From: Oceanospirillum sp048268485
GTDB taxonomy: Bacteria > Pseudomonadota > Gammaproteobacteria > Pseudomonadales > Halomonadaceae
DNA: 64,000 bases
Direction of reading: 5' to 3'
NCBI GenBank assembly: GCA_048268485.1
Contig: JBLWVL010000005.1
Location: forward strand, 68,656-132,655
The first letter of the stretch is position 1. Each line of letters begins with the position of its first letter. Positions 17,035-26,634 of the stretch are shown here, one piece after another. The notes below the pieces were generated by a model. That model did no database searches and had not been told where the DNA came from. It was given only the letters and a program-made list of their open reading frames with translations. The translations under genes were made by a program, and so were the position numbers.

Positions 17035-20000
17035 ATGAATCCCTCTTTTGTTCACCTGCGCATACACACCGAATACTCACTGGTTGATGGCCTGGTAAAG
17101 ATCAAAAAACTGCCCGGTAAGCTTGAAGAGCTGAAGATGCCTGCATTAGGTATTACTGACGAGTCCAATATGTTCGCGTTGGTCAAGTTTTATAAAACGA
17201 TGCAGGGGGCTGGTATTAAACCGATCTCAGGGGCTGATATCTGGCTGGAAAATACCACTGATCCGGCCAAACCTTACCGCATGACCCTGTTGGCGATGAA
17301 TAACACCGGTTATCGCAATATCACCGAACTCGTTTCACGCGGTTACCTGGAAGGTCAGCATCAGGGGCGGAATATCCTTAAGGATGAATGGTTAGCAGAG
17401 CAGTCTGAAGGGTTGATTGCCCTATCAGGTGCGAAAGAGGGTGAGATTGGCCGCTTGCTGGTTGGAGGTCATTACCCGGAAGCCCGGACAGCTTTACAGA
17501 AATGGATGCAGCTGTTTCCCGGTCGCTTTTATCTTGAGCTGCAGCGTACCTTCCGGCCTGATGATGAACTCTGTGTCCATGAGTCCGTGAAACTGGCCAG
17601 TGAGTGTCAGTGTCCGGTTGTCGCCACCAACGATGTACGTTTTCTTGAGCGGGAAGATTTCTGGGCACATGAGACCCGGGTTTGTATTGGTGAGGGGCGA
17701 GCGCTGGACGACCCGCATCGTAATAAGAGCTACTCAGAAGAGCAATATCTGAAGTCTCAGGAGGAGATGGCGGAGCTGTTCAGTGATATACCTGAGGCAC
17801 TGCAGAACAGCGTCGAAATAGCCAAGCGCTGCACGATCGAGGTTCAGTTAGGAAAATATTTTCTGCCGGATTTCCCGATACCTGAGGGAATGAGCATGGA
17901 AGACTTCTTTCGTAAGGTCTCCCATGACGGTTTGACCGAGCGATTAGAGCAGCTGTTTGATACTCATGCTAAAGACTTCCCTCAGAAGGAAAAAATCTAC
18001 CGTGAGCGACTGGATTTTGAGCTGGAGACTATCATCTCTATGGGGTTCCCCGGTTACTTTTTGATTGTAATGGACTTTATCCAGTGGTCAAAAAATAACG
18101 GTGTACCTGTAGGGCCAGGCCGAGGTTCCGGTGCCGGCTCTCTGGTGGCCTACGCTCAGAAAATTACCGATCTTGACCCTCTGGAATATGATCTTCTGTT
18201 TGAACGTTTTCTCAACCCAGAACGTGTTTCCATGCCCGACTTTGATGTCGATTTTTGTATGGATGGTCGTGACCGGGTTATCGATTATGTTGCGGAGACT
18301 TATGGCCGGAACGCCGTCTCTCAGATCGCTACCTTCGGTACTATGGCGGCAAAAGCGGTGGTGCGGGATGTCGCCCGTGCTCAGGGAAAGCCCTATGGTT
18401 TGGCAGATAAGCTCTCCAAAATGATCCCGTTTGAAGTTGGGATGACTCTTGAGAAAGCGTATGAACAGGAAGAGCCTCTACGAGATTTTCTTGCTAACGA
18501 TGAGGATGCCGGAGAGATCTGGGAGATGGCCCTTAAGCTTGAAGGTACTGTTCGGGGTACCGGTAAGCATGCTGGTGGTGTGGTTATCTCGCCAACTAAG
18601 TTGACCGATTTCTCGCCGATTTTCTGTGAAGAGGGTGGTTCAAGCCTTGTGGCGCAGTTCGATAAAGATGATGTGGAGGCTGCCGGCCTGGTGAAGTTTG
18701 ACTTCCTGGGCCTTCGAACGCTGACCATTATCGACTGGGCGATTAAGGTGATGCAGGACAAGGGCTACACTGACTTTGATATCGCCAAGATTCCTCTTGA
18801 TGACCAGCCAACCTTTGAACTGTTGCAGCAAGGGGAAACCACTGCAGTATTCCAGCTGGAATCCAGGGGTATGAAAGACCTGATCAAGCGTCTGAAGCCC
18901 AGCTGTTTCGAAGATATCGTGGCACTGGTGGCCTTGTTCCGTCCCGGGCCACTACAGTCGGGCATGGTTGATGACTTTATTAAACGTAAACACAATCTTG
19001 AACCGGTTTCTTACCCCCACCCGGATTATAATCATGACAGCCTGATCCCTGTACTGAAGCCAACCTACGGCATCATTCTCTATCAGGAACAGGTGATGCA
19101 AATCGCTCAGGTGATGGCCGGATATACACTGGGCGGCGCAGATATGCTGCGCCGTGCAATGGGTAAGAAGAAGCCGGAGGAGATGGCCAAGCAGCGTGGC
19201 GGCTTTATCGAAGGTTGTAAAAATAACAATATCGACGCTGACCTGGCAGGTAATATCTTTGACCTGGTAGAAAAATTTGCCGGTTATGGTTTCAACAAAT
19301 CCCATTCCGCAGCCTATGCACTGGTTTCCTATCAGACCGCTTATCTGAAGCGCCATCACCCGGAAGCCTTTATGGCAGCGGTACTATCTACCGAAATGCA
19401 GAACACTGACAAAGTGGTCACGCTGGTGGAAGAGTGCCGTCACATGAAGTTGCCGCTGACACCGCCGGATGTAAATGCCGGTGACTTTAAGTTCACCGTG
19501 AACGATGACAATGAAATTGTCTACGGCTTAGGTGCTATTAAAGGTGTCGGTGAAGGGCCAATTGACTCTATTGTGGTGGCGCGAAAAGAGGGGGGGCCTT
19601 TTACCGACCTTTTTGATTTTTGTGGCCGTACCGATTCCCGAAAATTGAATAAACGTACCGTTGAAGCTCTGATTCGTAGTGGTGCACTGGATAAATTGGG
19701 CCCGAATCGGGCGGTCATGCTGGCGAGCCTCGAAGATGCCTTTAAAGCGGCAGAGCAAAGTACAGTGAATGCCAATATTGGCATGATGGATATGTTTGGT
19801 GAGATTGAAGCCGAGCAGGATACAGACCCTTATGAGGAGTACCGTCATGTACGCCAATGGACGGATAAGGAACGTCTAAAAGGTGAAAAGGACACCCTGG
19901 GTATCTATCTGACCGGGCACCCATTTGATGAATATGAAGCGGAAGTACGTCGTTTTGCCCGTATGAGGCTGAGTGACCTGCAGGCCAGTCGTGAGACACA

Positions 20001-20517
20001 GAAACTGGCCGGGCTGATTATCGACATTCGCACGATGAAAAGTAAACGTGGTGATACCATCGCTTTTATTACACTGGATGACAGGTCGGGGCGGATAGAG
20101 GTTTCTGTGTTTGGAGAGCTGTTTGAGGCGCATCGCAGTGAGCTGCAAAAAGATCGGCTGGTAGTTATTGAGGGTGACGTTAGCTTTGATGACTACTCAG
20201 GTAGTCTGAGAGTAAGGGCCAAGGCGGTAACCAGTTTATTGGCGGCCCGGGTTCGTTACTGTGAGAGTTTACAGTTGAGCTGGCGGCAGGAAGAGGTTGG
20301 CCGTAAACATCTAGACCTGCTACGAAGTAAGCTACAGCCTTTCACTGTGACATCGCCGGATGAGGGGGTGGTTGTGGAAATTACCTACAGAAAACCGGAG
20401 GTCAGTGGCCGGGTGCGTCTCTCAGATCAGTGGCGGGTTGTGCCCAGTGATGAGCTGATTTACAGCCTGTATGATGGTTTTGGCCTGAAAAGTGTTCGCC
20501 TTTCCTATGGTGACTAA
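17035..20517 (+). CDS. dnaE: DNA polymerase III subunit alpha
   Basis: DnaE is the replicative polymerase subunit. The 1160-residue protein begins with a PHP domain (FVHLRIHTEYSLVDGLVKI), followed by the polymerase palm with GPGRGSGAGSLVAY and PDFDVDFC, whose Asp residues are catalytic. It continues with the fingers and thumb, helix-hairpin-helix elements, and a C-terminal OB fold (LAGLIIDIRTMKSKRGDTIA). The ATG at 17035 matches the usual start (MNPSFVHLR); an upstream in-frame start has no homology support. A 147-base gap separates it from rnhB, enough for its own promoter. Confidence 0.98.
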   Translation: MNPSFVHLRIHTEYSLVDGLVKIKKLPGKLEELKMPALGITDESNMFALVKFYKTMQGAGIKPISGADIWLENTTDPAKPYRMTLLAMNNTGYRNITELVSRGYLEGQHQGRNILKDEWLAEQSEGLIALSGAKEGEIGRLLVGGHYPEARTALQKWMQLFPGRFYLELQRTFRPDDELCVHESVKLASECQCPVVATNDVRFLEREDFWAHETRVCIGEGRALDDPHRNKSYSEEQYLKSQEEMAELFSDIPEALQNSVEIAKRCTIEVQLGKYFLPDFPIPEGMSMEDFFRKVSHDGLTERLEQLFDTHAKDFPQKEKIYRERLDFELETIISMGFPGYFLIVMDFIQWSKNNGVPVGPGRGSGAGSLVAYAQKITDLDPLEYDLLFERFLNPERVSMPDFDVDFCMDGRDRVIDYVAETYGRNAVSQIATFGTMAAKAVVRDVARAQGKPYGLADKLSKMIPFEVGMTLEKAYEQEEPLRDFLANDEDAGEIWEMALKLEGTVRGTGKHAGGVVISPTKLTDFSPIFCEEGGSSLVAQFDKDDVEAAGLVKFDFLGLRTLTIIDWAIKVMQDKGYTDFDIAKIPLDDQPTFELLQQGETTAVFQLESRGMKDLIKRLKPSCFEDIVALVALFRPGPLQSGMVDDFIKRKHNLEPVSYPHPDYNHDSLIPVLKPTYGIILYQEQVMQIAQVMAGYTLGGADMLRRAMGKKKPEEMAKQRGGFIEGCKNNNIDADLAGNIFDLVEKFAGYGFNKSHSAAYALVSYQTAYLKRHHPEAFMAAVLSTEMQNTDKVVTLVEECRHMKLPLTPPDVNAGDFKFTVNDDNEIVYGLGAIKGVGEGPIDSIVVARKEGGPFTDLFDFCGRTDSRKLNKRTVEALIRSGALDKLGPNRAVMLASLEDAFKAAEQSTVNANIGMMDMFGEIEAEQDTDPYEEYRHVRQWTDKERLKGEKDTLGIYLTGHPFDEYEAEVRRFARMRLSDLQASRETQKLAGLIIDIRTMKSKRGDTIAFITLDDRSGRIEVSVFGELFEAHRSELQKDRLVVIEGDVSFDDYSGSLRVRAKAVTSLLAARVRYCESLQLSWRQEEVGRKHLDLLRSKLQPFTVTSPDEGVVVEITYRKPEVSGRVRLSDQWRVVPSDELIYSLYDGFGLKSVRLSYGD

Positions 20518-20981
20518 TCTGTTTGCCTGATGCCTTCTGCGCCTCTATATATAAGCCTTTGCACTTATGCCTCTGTTTGAAACAGAGAATAGTGCTGAGA
20601 TATATTCAGGGGTTACTGCTACAGGGGCGAAAAACAGACTTAAAGTAACAGAACGTGACTTTTCAGAAACGCTTTAGCCACTGGCAAAGGTTTTTTTTAG
20701 ACGGTCTTTGCCGTAGTATTGTCGGTTTTAGATATAAGAATATTGTCGGTTTTGGATATAAAAGCATTGTCGGTTTTTAGACTTAGCTGCTTTTAACCTT
20801 GGCTTCAGGTGTATTTAAAGGTGCAAGCACCGGATACAGATGCTTTGCCGGGTTGTAAGGCGATAAAGTGTAATACCGGTGAAGCCGTATCAGCCGGGGC
20901 AGGATAAGACTTATTCACAGGCGCTCAGAAGGTGACTGTGTGCTTTTAATCATAAGCATAGAATTTTAATAGCGTGGACCT
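20518..20981 (+). promoter_or_regulatory. 464-base dnaE-accA intergenic region with palindrome and tandem repeats
   Basis: The region holds a near-perfect palindrome, CTCTGTTTGAAACAGAG at 20571-20587, with no T-run, so it is more likely an operator or hairpin than a terminator. It also holds three tandem 24-base units at 20718-20790. No convincing small gene was seen. It must contain the accA promoter, but I could not place a clear -35/-10 pair. Confidence 0.5.
20718..20790. repeat. 24-base tandem repeat, about three copies, upstream of accA
   Basis: Copies start at 20718, 20742 and 20766, each opening with ATTGTCGGTTTT. The first two match ATTGTCGGTTTTRGATATAA and differ at few positions; the third has diverged after its first 13 bases. 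A 24-base period is slightly more than two helical turns, so repeated protein-binding sites on nearly the same face are possible. No known regulator site was recognised. Confidence 0.8.
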
Positions 20982-21953
20982 ATGAACCCCAACTATCTGG
21001 ACTTTGAACAGCCTATTGCAGAGCTGGAAGCAAAAATTGATGAATTACGTCTGGTTGGCAATGACAACGAGCTGAATATTTCAGAAGAGATCGGTCGTTT
21101 GCAGGAAAAAAGCCTCAAACTGATGGAGGATATCTTTTCTAATCTGACCCCCGCTCAGGTTGTTCAGCTGTCGCGTCATCCGCAGCGTCCTTACACGTTG
21201 GACTATGTTAATCATATTTTTACCGACTTCGATGAACTGCATGGTGATCGTAACTTTGCAGATGATGCGGCTCTGGTCGGCGGTATTGCGCGCCTGGATG
21301 ACAAGCCTGTGATGATTATCGGTCACCAGAAAGGCCGCTCCGTCAAAGAAAAGGTACATCGTAATTTTGGTATGCCGCGTCCGGAAGGTTACCGTAAAGC
21401 CTGCCGACTAATGGAGATGGCAGAGCGTTTTAAAATGCCGATTCTGACCTTTATTGATACGCCGGGAGCATACCCGGGTATTGATGCGGAGGAGCGCGGT
21501 CAGAGTGAAGCTATTGCTTATAACCTGGCGGTTATGTCCCGGCTTGAAACACCAATTATCTCTACGGTTATTGGTGAAGGTGGCTCTGGTGGTGCACTGG
21601 CGATTGGTGTTTGCGATGAGCTGATTATGCTGAAAAATTCTATCTACTCAGTGATTTCACCGGAAGGTTGTGCGTCAATTCTGTGGAAGAGTGCAGAACG
21701 TGCAAGTGATGCGGCAGAGTCAATGGGTGTTACCGCGCCTCGTCTGCATCATCTGGGGCTTGTGGATCGCCTGATCGAAGAGCCTCTGGGTGGTGCTCAC
21801 CGTAACGCCGAGAAAGTCGCAGCAGATCTGAAACTGCAGCTACTGGAGACACTGGACCGCCTTAATGGCATGAGTCGTGAGCAGCTGGTTGAGCGTCGCT
21901 ATGAACGCCTGATGTCTTACTATGCGGGTAACCCCGAACTCGGTAACTGGTAA
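20982..21953 (+). CDS. accA: Acetyl-CoA carboxylase, carboxyltransferase subunit alpha
   Basis: AccA pairs with AccD to transfer CO2 from carboxybiotin to acetyl-CoA, making malonyl-CoA for fatty acid synthesis. The 323-residue protein starts MNPNYLDFEQPIAELEAKI. It has the family core GHQKGRSVKEKVHRNFGMP, TFIDTPGAYPGIDAEERGQS and the oxyanion-type glycine run GEGGSGGALAIG. It is preceded by the repeat-bearing intergenic region and followed by a terminator, so it is probably an independent transcription unit. Confidence 0.98.
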   Translation: MNPNYLDFEQPIAELEAKIDELRLVGNDNELNISEEIGRLQEKSLKLMEDIFSNLTPAQVVQLSRHPQRPYTLDYVNHIFTDFDELHGDRNFADDAALVGGIARLDDKPVMIIGHQKGRSVKEKVHRNFGMPRPEGYRKACRLMEMAERFKMPILTFIDTPGAYPGIDAEERGQSEAIAYNLAVMSRLETPIISTVIGEGGSGGALAIGVCDELIMLKNSIYSVISPEGCASILWKSAERASDAAESMGVTAPRLHHLGLVDRLIEEPLGGAHRNAEKVAADLKLQLLETLDRLNGMSREQLVERRYERLMSYYAGNPELGNW

Positions 21954-22023
21954 TAGCCGGTTAGCTGGCGTAGCCGAGTAAGATAAAGACCTGTCGGGTT
22001 TTTGGCCTGAGTGTCTGCAAATG

Positions 22024-22058
22024 ACCCCGTTAAGCCTGGCTTATCGGGGTTATTTTTT
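22024..22058 (+). terminator. Intrinsic terminator after accA
   Basis: ACCCCG-TAAGCC pairs with GGCTTA-CGGGGT (one internal mismatch on each arm), followed by TTATTTTTT. It lies before the tilS start, which excludes the longer in-frame reading that would begin at 22011. Confidence 0.85.
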
Positions 22059-22115
22059 ATCTTCATTACTGAATTGAATCAGCTATCAACCTCTCTGTAT
22101 ACGCGGATCTGTAAC

Positions 22116-23543
22116 ATGCTGACTCTCGAACTGCTTGAAGGGTTACCCGAACATAACCAGCTTTGGCTGGCGCTGAGTGGTGGGCTGGACTCCGTGGTTC
22201 TGCTGGATCTGGCTGCCAGGTATTGTGCCAGCCGACAGCAATCTCTGGAGGTGATCCATGTGCATCATGGCTTAAGTCCTAATGCGGATCGGTGGGCAGA
22301 ACACTGTATGGAGCTTTGCCAACGATACCGGCAAGGCTTGTCGGTTTCGGTCCGTTGTCAGGTGGCTAAGGTGCAGCTGAATGGTACTTCCTCCATCGAA
22401 GAGCAGGCAAGAAAAGCGCGTTATCAGGTTTTTGAAGATTATTTGGCAAGCCATGATCTGATTCTGATGGCGCATCATGCTGATGATCAGCTGGAAACCA
22501 TGCTGCTCAGGCTGATGCGCGGTGCAGGTGCTCAGGGCTTGTCTGGTATGCCGGTAGAGAGGGGACTGGGGCAGGGTAGGCTCTATCGGCCTTTATTAGC
22601 CATCGAGCGCTCAGAGCTTGAAGCCTATGCTGAAGAGAAAGCACTGAGCTGGGTTGAGGATGAGTCCAACCGGAGTGCCGAGTTTGACCGAAATTATCTG
22701 CGCCATGAGATAACCCCCCGTCTCAAGTCCCGCTGGCCAAATGTGTTAAAGGTCGCAGGGCGAAGTGCCCGGGTACTGTCGGATTCAGATCAGCTAAATC
22801 GTGATTTGGCGGAGATTGATCTGAAAAATGTAACCGCTTCCGCGAGTGCGCTTTTCTGCCCGGCGTTGCTTGGGCTATCACCGGAACGGCAGCGAAATTT
22901 GCTGCGCTTCTGGTTGCAGAAAGCGGGAATCCCGTCACCGGACTATCGTCAGATTATGATCATTCTGGATGAGCTGGTATCGGCTCCGGATGATGCTCAG
23001 CCTCTTTTTCAGCGACCGCAATACGAGCTTCGCCGATATCGGGACCAGCTAATACTTAGAATGAGTGGTACTGAGGCTCCGCCTGATGATCTGCATGCCT
23101 TGTATGATACGGAGCCGGTGAGTATTCGTCGTGAGGTCGTGGAAGCCGGTGGTACTGATCTTGTAAAAGAGGGGATTGCTTTTCGTATTGAGCCTATTCT
23201 CGGTGAGTACGAAGCTGGCACTGAATCGGTTACGGGGGGGGAGGCTCTGCAGTTACCACTGTCGGCTTCTCTCATTTTAGAACCCCGAAAAGGCGGAGAG
23301 TCACTTCGCCTGCCTCGACGGGGGGGCAAAGCACTGAAGAAGCTTCTGCAGGAAGCCTCTGTACCAGCCTGGTTACGGGATCAGGTCAGGCTATTCTGGC
23401 TGGAAAACAAAGATGGAGAGCGTCGGCTGATTGGTGCCTGGTCACCGCAGGTGGCAGAGACTGGTATATTCTGGTGGGATATCAGTGTGTTAGAAGCAGA
23501 TGAGAAGCGTGATATGCAATCTGTCGTTATCCGCCGGAAATAA
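22116..23543 (+). CDS. tilS: tRNA(Ile)-lysidine synthase
   Basis: TilS converts C34 of tRNA-Ile(CAU) to lysidine, switching its reading from AUG to AUA. The 475-residue protein has the PP-loop ATP motif LALSGGLDSVVLLDL near residue 20, then HVHHGLSPNA and the MAHHADDQLETMLLRLMRGA block. The two C-terminal domains typical of the long TilS form extend to the end (PRRGGKALKKLLQEASVPAW). The start is at the ATG after the accA terminator. Confidence 0.96.
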   Translation: MLTLELLEGLPEHNQLWLALSGGLDSVVLLDLAARYCASRQQSLEVIHVHHGLSPNADRWAEHCMELCQRYRQGLSVSVRCQVAKVQLNGTSSIEEQARKARYQVFEDYLASHDLILMAHHADDQLETMLLRLMRGAGAQGLSGMPVERGLGQGRLYRPLLAIERSELEAYAEEKALSWVEDESNRSAEFDRNYLRHEITPRLKSRWPNVLKVAGRSARVLSDSDQLNRDLAEIDLKNVTASASALFCPALLGLSPERQRNLLRFWLQKAGIPSPDYRQIMIILDELVSAPDDAQPLFQRPQYELRRYRDQLILRMSGTEAPPDDLHALYDTEPVSIRREVVEAGGTDLVKEGIAFRIEPILGEYEAGTESVTGGEALQLPLSASLILEPRKGGESLRLPRRGGKALKKLLQEASVPAWLRDQVRLFWLENKDGERRLIGAWSPQVAETGIFWWDISVLEADEKRDMQSVVIRRK

Positions 23544-23813
23544 ACTTTCGTCACCTCTGCAATGAAGGGTACAGGCGTATAACCGATATTACTGATGTTG
23601 TCTGGCAGGTGTATTGAAAACTGCACATATTATTTTATTCAATGATCCGGTTTTTCTTAATGAATTGCCGCCTTCTGAATTGTGAAGGGCAAGGCCTTCT
23701 GGTATCCTGCACTCCCATCTATTTTTGTACTTATGACGCGTAATTTTACACGGGTCAGGCACAAGAATGAGTACCCCCCTTCTTTCTTATTTGCAGCATA
23801 AAACAGGTTATCC

Positions 23814-25451
23814 ATGACGCGATATATCTTCGTCACAGGTGGTGTTGTTTCTTCTTTAGGGAAAGGCATTGCCTCCGCATCTCTGGCCGCTATTCTTGAG
23901 GCTCGTGGTCTGAAAGTTACCATGCTGAAGCTGGATCCGTATATCAACGTTGATCCGGGCACCATGAGCCCTTTCCAGCACGGTGAAGTTTTTGTGACGG
24001 AAGACGGCGCAGAGACTGACCTTGACCTCGGTCACTACGAGCGCTTCATTCGTACCAAGATGACTCAGCGTAACAACTTTACAACCGGCCGTGTTTACGA
24101 GCACGTACTGCGTAAAGAGCGCCGCGGTGACTATCTGGGTGGTACCGTTCAGGTTATTCCTCATATCACCAATGAGATCAAGGATCGTGTGATTGCCGGT
24201 GCTGAAGGCTGCGATGTAGCACTGGTTGAGATCGGCGGCACCGTGGGTGATATTGAGTCTCAGCCGTTTCTGGAAGCAGTACGCCAGCTGAAGGTTGAAG
24301 TGGGTTCTGACCGCGCAATGTTTATGCATCTGACCCTGGTGCCTTACATCAAGACCGCTGGTGAGACGAAGACCAAGCCAACTCAGCACTCGGTCAAAGA
24401 GCTGCGCTCTATCGGTATTCAGCCGGATATTCTGGTGTGCCGTTCAGAAGTTGCTATCGAGGCGAATGAGCGTCGTAAGATCTCCATGTTTACTAATGTG
24501 GATGAGAAAGCGGTTATCTCTCTGGAAGATGCGGATACGATCTACCGTATTCCAAGCATGCTGCACGCTCAGAATCTGGATGAGATCGTGGTTAAGCGTT
24601 TTGGCCTGCAGTGCCCTCCGGCAGACCTGTCAGAATGGGTTGCCGTGGCTGATGCCAAGCTAAACCCTCTGAAGAGTATCAACATCGCCATGGTCGGTAA
24701 GTACATGGAGCTGCTGGATGCTTACAAGTCTCTGATCGAAGCGATTGACCATGCAGGTATTAAGAACCGTACTAAGGTTAATATCGAATATATCGATTCT
24801 GAAGATATTGAGCATAATGGTACTGACCGTCTGAAAGATAAAGACGCGATTTTGGTTCCGGGTGGTTTCGGTGAACGCGGTGTTGAAGGCAAGATTATGA
24901 CCGCCCAGTATGCCCGTGAAAATAATATTCCTTATCTGGGTATCTGTCTGGGTATGCAGGTTGCGGTGATTGAATATGCCCGTAACGTAGCCGGTATGGC
25001 AGATGCGCACTCCACAGAATTTACCCACGATACAACCCATCCGGTTGTCGGTCTGATCACTGAGTGGGTGAACCCTGAAGGTAAGATCGAAGAGCGTGAT
25101 CACAGTTCCGATCTGGGTGGCACCATGCGCCTGGGTGCACAGGATTGTAAGCTATTGAAGGGTTCTAAGGCCCGTGAGGTTTACGGTCAGGATGTGATTT
25201 TTGAACGTCACCGCCACCGTTATGAAGTCAATGATCAGTTTGTTGGCGATCTGGAAAAAGCGGGCCTGATTTTCTCCGGCCGTTCTGCTGATGAGTCTCT
25301 GGTTGAAGTGGTTGAGCTGAAAGATCACCCATGGTTTGTGGCTTGCCAGTTCCATCCTGAGTTTACCTCAACCCCGCGTGATGGCCATCCGCTGTTCACC
25401 GGTTTTGTCGAGGCGGGTCTCGCCAAAAAGGCTGCCTCACAGGACAGCTAA
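23814..25451 (+). CDS. pyrG: CTP synthase
   Basis: PyrG aminates UTP to CTP using ATP and glutamine. The 545-residue protein has the N-terminal synthetase domain (IFVTGGVVSSLGKGIASASL; LDPYINVDPGTMSPFQHGEV) and a C-terminal class I glutamine amidotransferase with the nucleophile Cys in LGICLGMQ and the His-Glu pair in CQFHPEFTSTP. The preceding 270-base gap shows no clear gene or leader element. It feeds CTP to CdsA, KdsB-dependent Kdo activation and IspD, and kdsA follows after a terminator. Confidence 0.99.
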   Translation: MTRYIFVTGGVVSSLGKGIASASLAAILEARGLKVTMLKLDPYINVDPGTMSPFQHGEVFVTEDGAETDLDLGHYERFIRTKMTQRNNFTTGRVYEHVLRKERRGDYLGGTVQVIPHITNEIKDRVIAGAEGCDVALVEIGGTVGDIESQPFLEAVRQLKVEVGSDRAMFMHLTLVPYIKTAGETKTKPTQHSVKELRSIGIQPDILVCRSEVAIEANERRKISMFTNVDEKAVISLEDADTIYRIPSMLHAQNLDEIVVKRFGLQCPPADLSEWVAVADAKLNPLKSINIAMVGKYMELLDAYKSLIEAIDHAGIKNRTKVNIEYIDSEDIEHNGTDRLKDKDAILVPGGFGERGVEGKIMTAQYARENNIPYLGICLGMQVAVIEYARNVAGMADAHSTEFTHDTTHPVVGLITEWVNPEGKIEERDHSSDLGGTMRLGAQDCKLLKGSKAREVYGQDVIFERHRHRYEVNDQFVGDLEKAGLIFSGRSADESLVEVVELKDHPWFVACQFHPEFTSTPRDGHPLFTGFVEAGLAKKAASQDS

Positions 25452-25465
25452 TTGTTACCCGATGC

Positions 25466-25493
25466 AAAAGCCCTTTTAATTAAGGGCTTTTGT
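25466..25493 (+). terminator. Intrinsic terminator after pyrG
   Basis: AAAAGCCCTT and AAGGGCTTTT form a perfect 10-base stem around TTAATT, with Ts at the 3' side. The A-tract on the 5' arm could also serve the opposite strand. Confidence 0.85.
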
Positions 25494-25569
25494 CTTTCAG
25501 TTGCTGCAATCTTTTCTGTTGCAGGGCTGAAACACTCCGTTTTATCGATATCTGACAGAGAGATGCATC

Positions 25570-26445
25570 ATGTCACAGCCTGATTCACCACAGGACAGTA
25601 ACAAGGTTATTGAGTTCGCCGGTTTGCAGTGTGCTAACAACCTGCCCTTTGTGCTTTATGGTGGCATGAATGTTCTGGAATCCCGGGATATGGCGATGCA
25701 GATTGCTGAGCGTTATGTTGAAGTGACTCAGCGTCTGGGCATACCTTATGTCTTTAAGGCGTCTTTTGATAAAGCCAACCGCTCTTCGATCCACTCCTAC
25801 CGTGGTCCGGGTCTGGAAAAAGGTCTGGAGATTCTGGCGGAAGTTAAGCAGCAGTTTAATGTACCTGTTATCACCGATCTGCACGAGCCGTATCAGGCTC
25901 AGCCTGTGGCGGAGGTGGCCGATGTCATTCAGCTGCCGGCTTTTCTGGCGCGTCAGACGGATCTGGTGCAGGCGATGGCGCAGACCGGAGCTGTTATCAA
26001 CATTAAGAAGCCTCAGTTCACCAGCCCGGCTCAGATGGGCAATATGGTAGAGAAGTTTGCTGAGTGTGGTAACGACAAAGTGATGGTCTGCGAGCGTGGC
26101 TCCAGCTTTGGTTACGACAATCTGGTTGTGGATATGTTGGGCTTTGATGTGATGCAGAAGGCCTGTAAAGGCGCACCACTGATTTTTGATGTCACCCATG
26201 CTCTGCAGTGTCGTGATCCTATGGGCGCGGCTTCCGGTGGTCGTCGTCATCAGGTGGCTCAGCTGGGCCGTGCCGGTATGGCGTTAGGGCTTGCTGGGCT
26301 TTTCCTTGAAGCGCACCCCGATCCTGAACAAGCCAAATGTGATGGTCCGTCGGCGTTGCCGCTGGCGCAGTTGGAGCCTTTTCTGGCTCAGATGAAAGCC
26401 ATCGACGATCTGGTTAAAGACTTTGCCCCACTGGATATCCGATAA
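25570..26445 (+). CDS. kdsA: 2-dehydro-3-deoxyphosphooctonate aldolase (Kdo-8-phosphate synthase)
   Basis: KdsA condenses PEP with arabinose-5-phosphate to Kdo-8-phosphate for the LPS inner core. It is a 291-residue TIM barrel with the family motifs YVFKASFDKANRSS, GPGLEKGLEIL, KKPQFTSPAQMGN and FDVTHALQ. The next gene, eno, produces PEP, the KdsA co-substrate; pyrG-kdsA-eno is a conserved neighbourhood. GAGAGATG precedes the ATG at 25570. Confidence 0.98.
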   Translation: MSQPDSPQDSNKVIEFAGLQCANNLPFVLYGGMNVLESRDMAMQIAERYVEVTQRLGIPYVFKASFDKANRSSIHSYRGPGLEKGLEILAEVKQQFNVPVITDLHEPYQAQPVAEVADVIQLPAFLARQTDLVQAMAQTGAVINIKKPQFTSPAQMGNMVEKFAECGNDKVMVCERGSSFGYDNLVVDMLGFDVMQKACKGAPLIFDVTHALQCRDPMGAASGGRRHQVAQLGRAGMALGLAGLFLEAHPDPEQAKCDGPSALPLAQLEPFLAQMKAIDDLVKDFAPLDIR

Positions 26446-26634
26446 TCCCGGGTATCAAGGTGTCCGCCGGTGATTTGCAGGTGCAGTTGACCGGCCTATT
26501 TTTTGAACCGAGTGTTGCTTGACCAGAGGCTCTTTGAACAGAGTCTTTTGATTAAAGGTGACACTCTGCTCATTTTCAGTCATAGAACTAAATCGTTTCA
26601 GTTAAGAAATGACATTTTCTGGAGAAAAATCCAA

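Noticed and set aside
20718..20790. Possible CRISPR array
   Set aside because: The 24-base units are directly contiguous with no spacers, and no cas genes are present.
22011..22115. N-terminal extension of TilS
   Set aside because: It spans the accA terminator hairpin and T-run; the family N-terminus starts at 22116.
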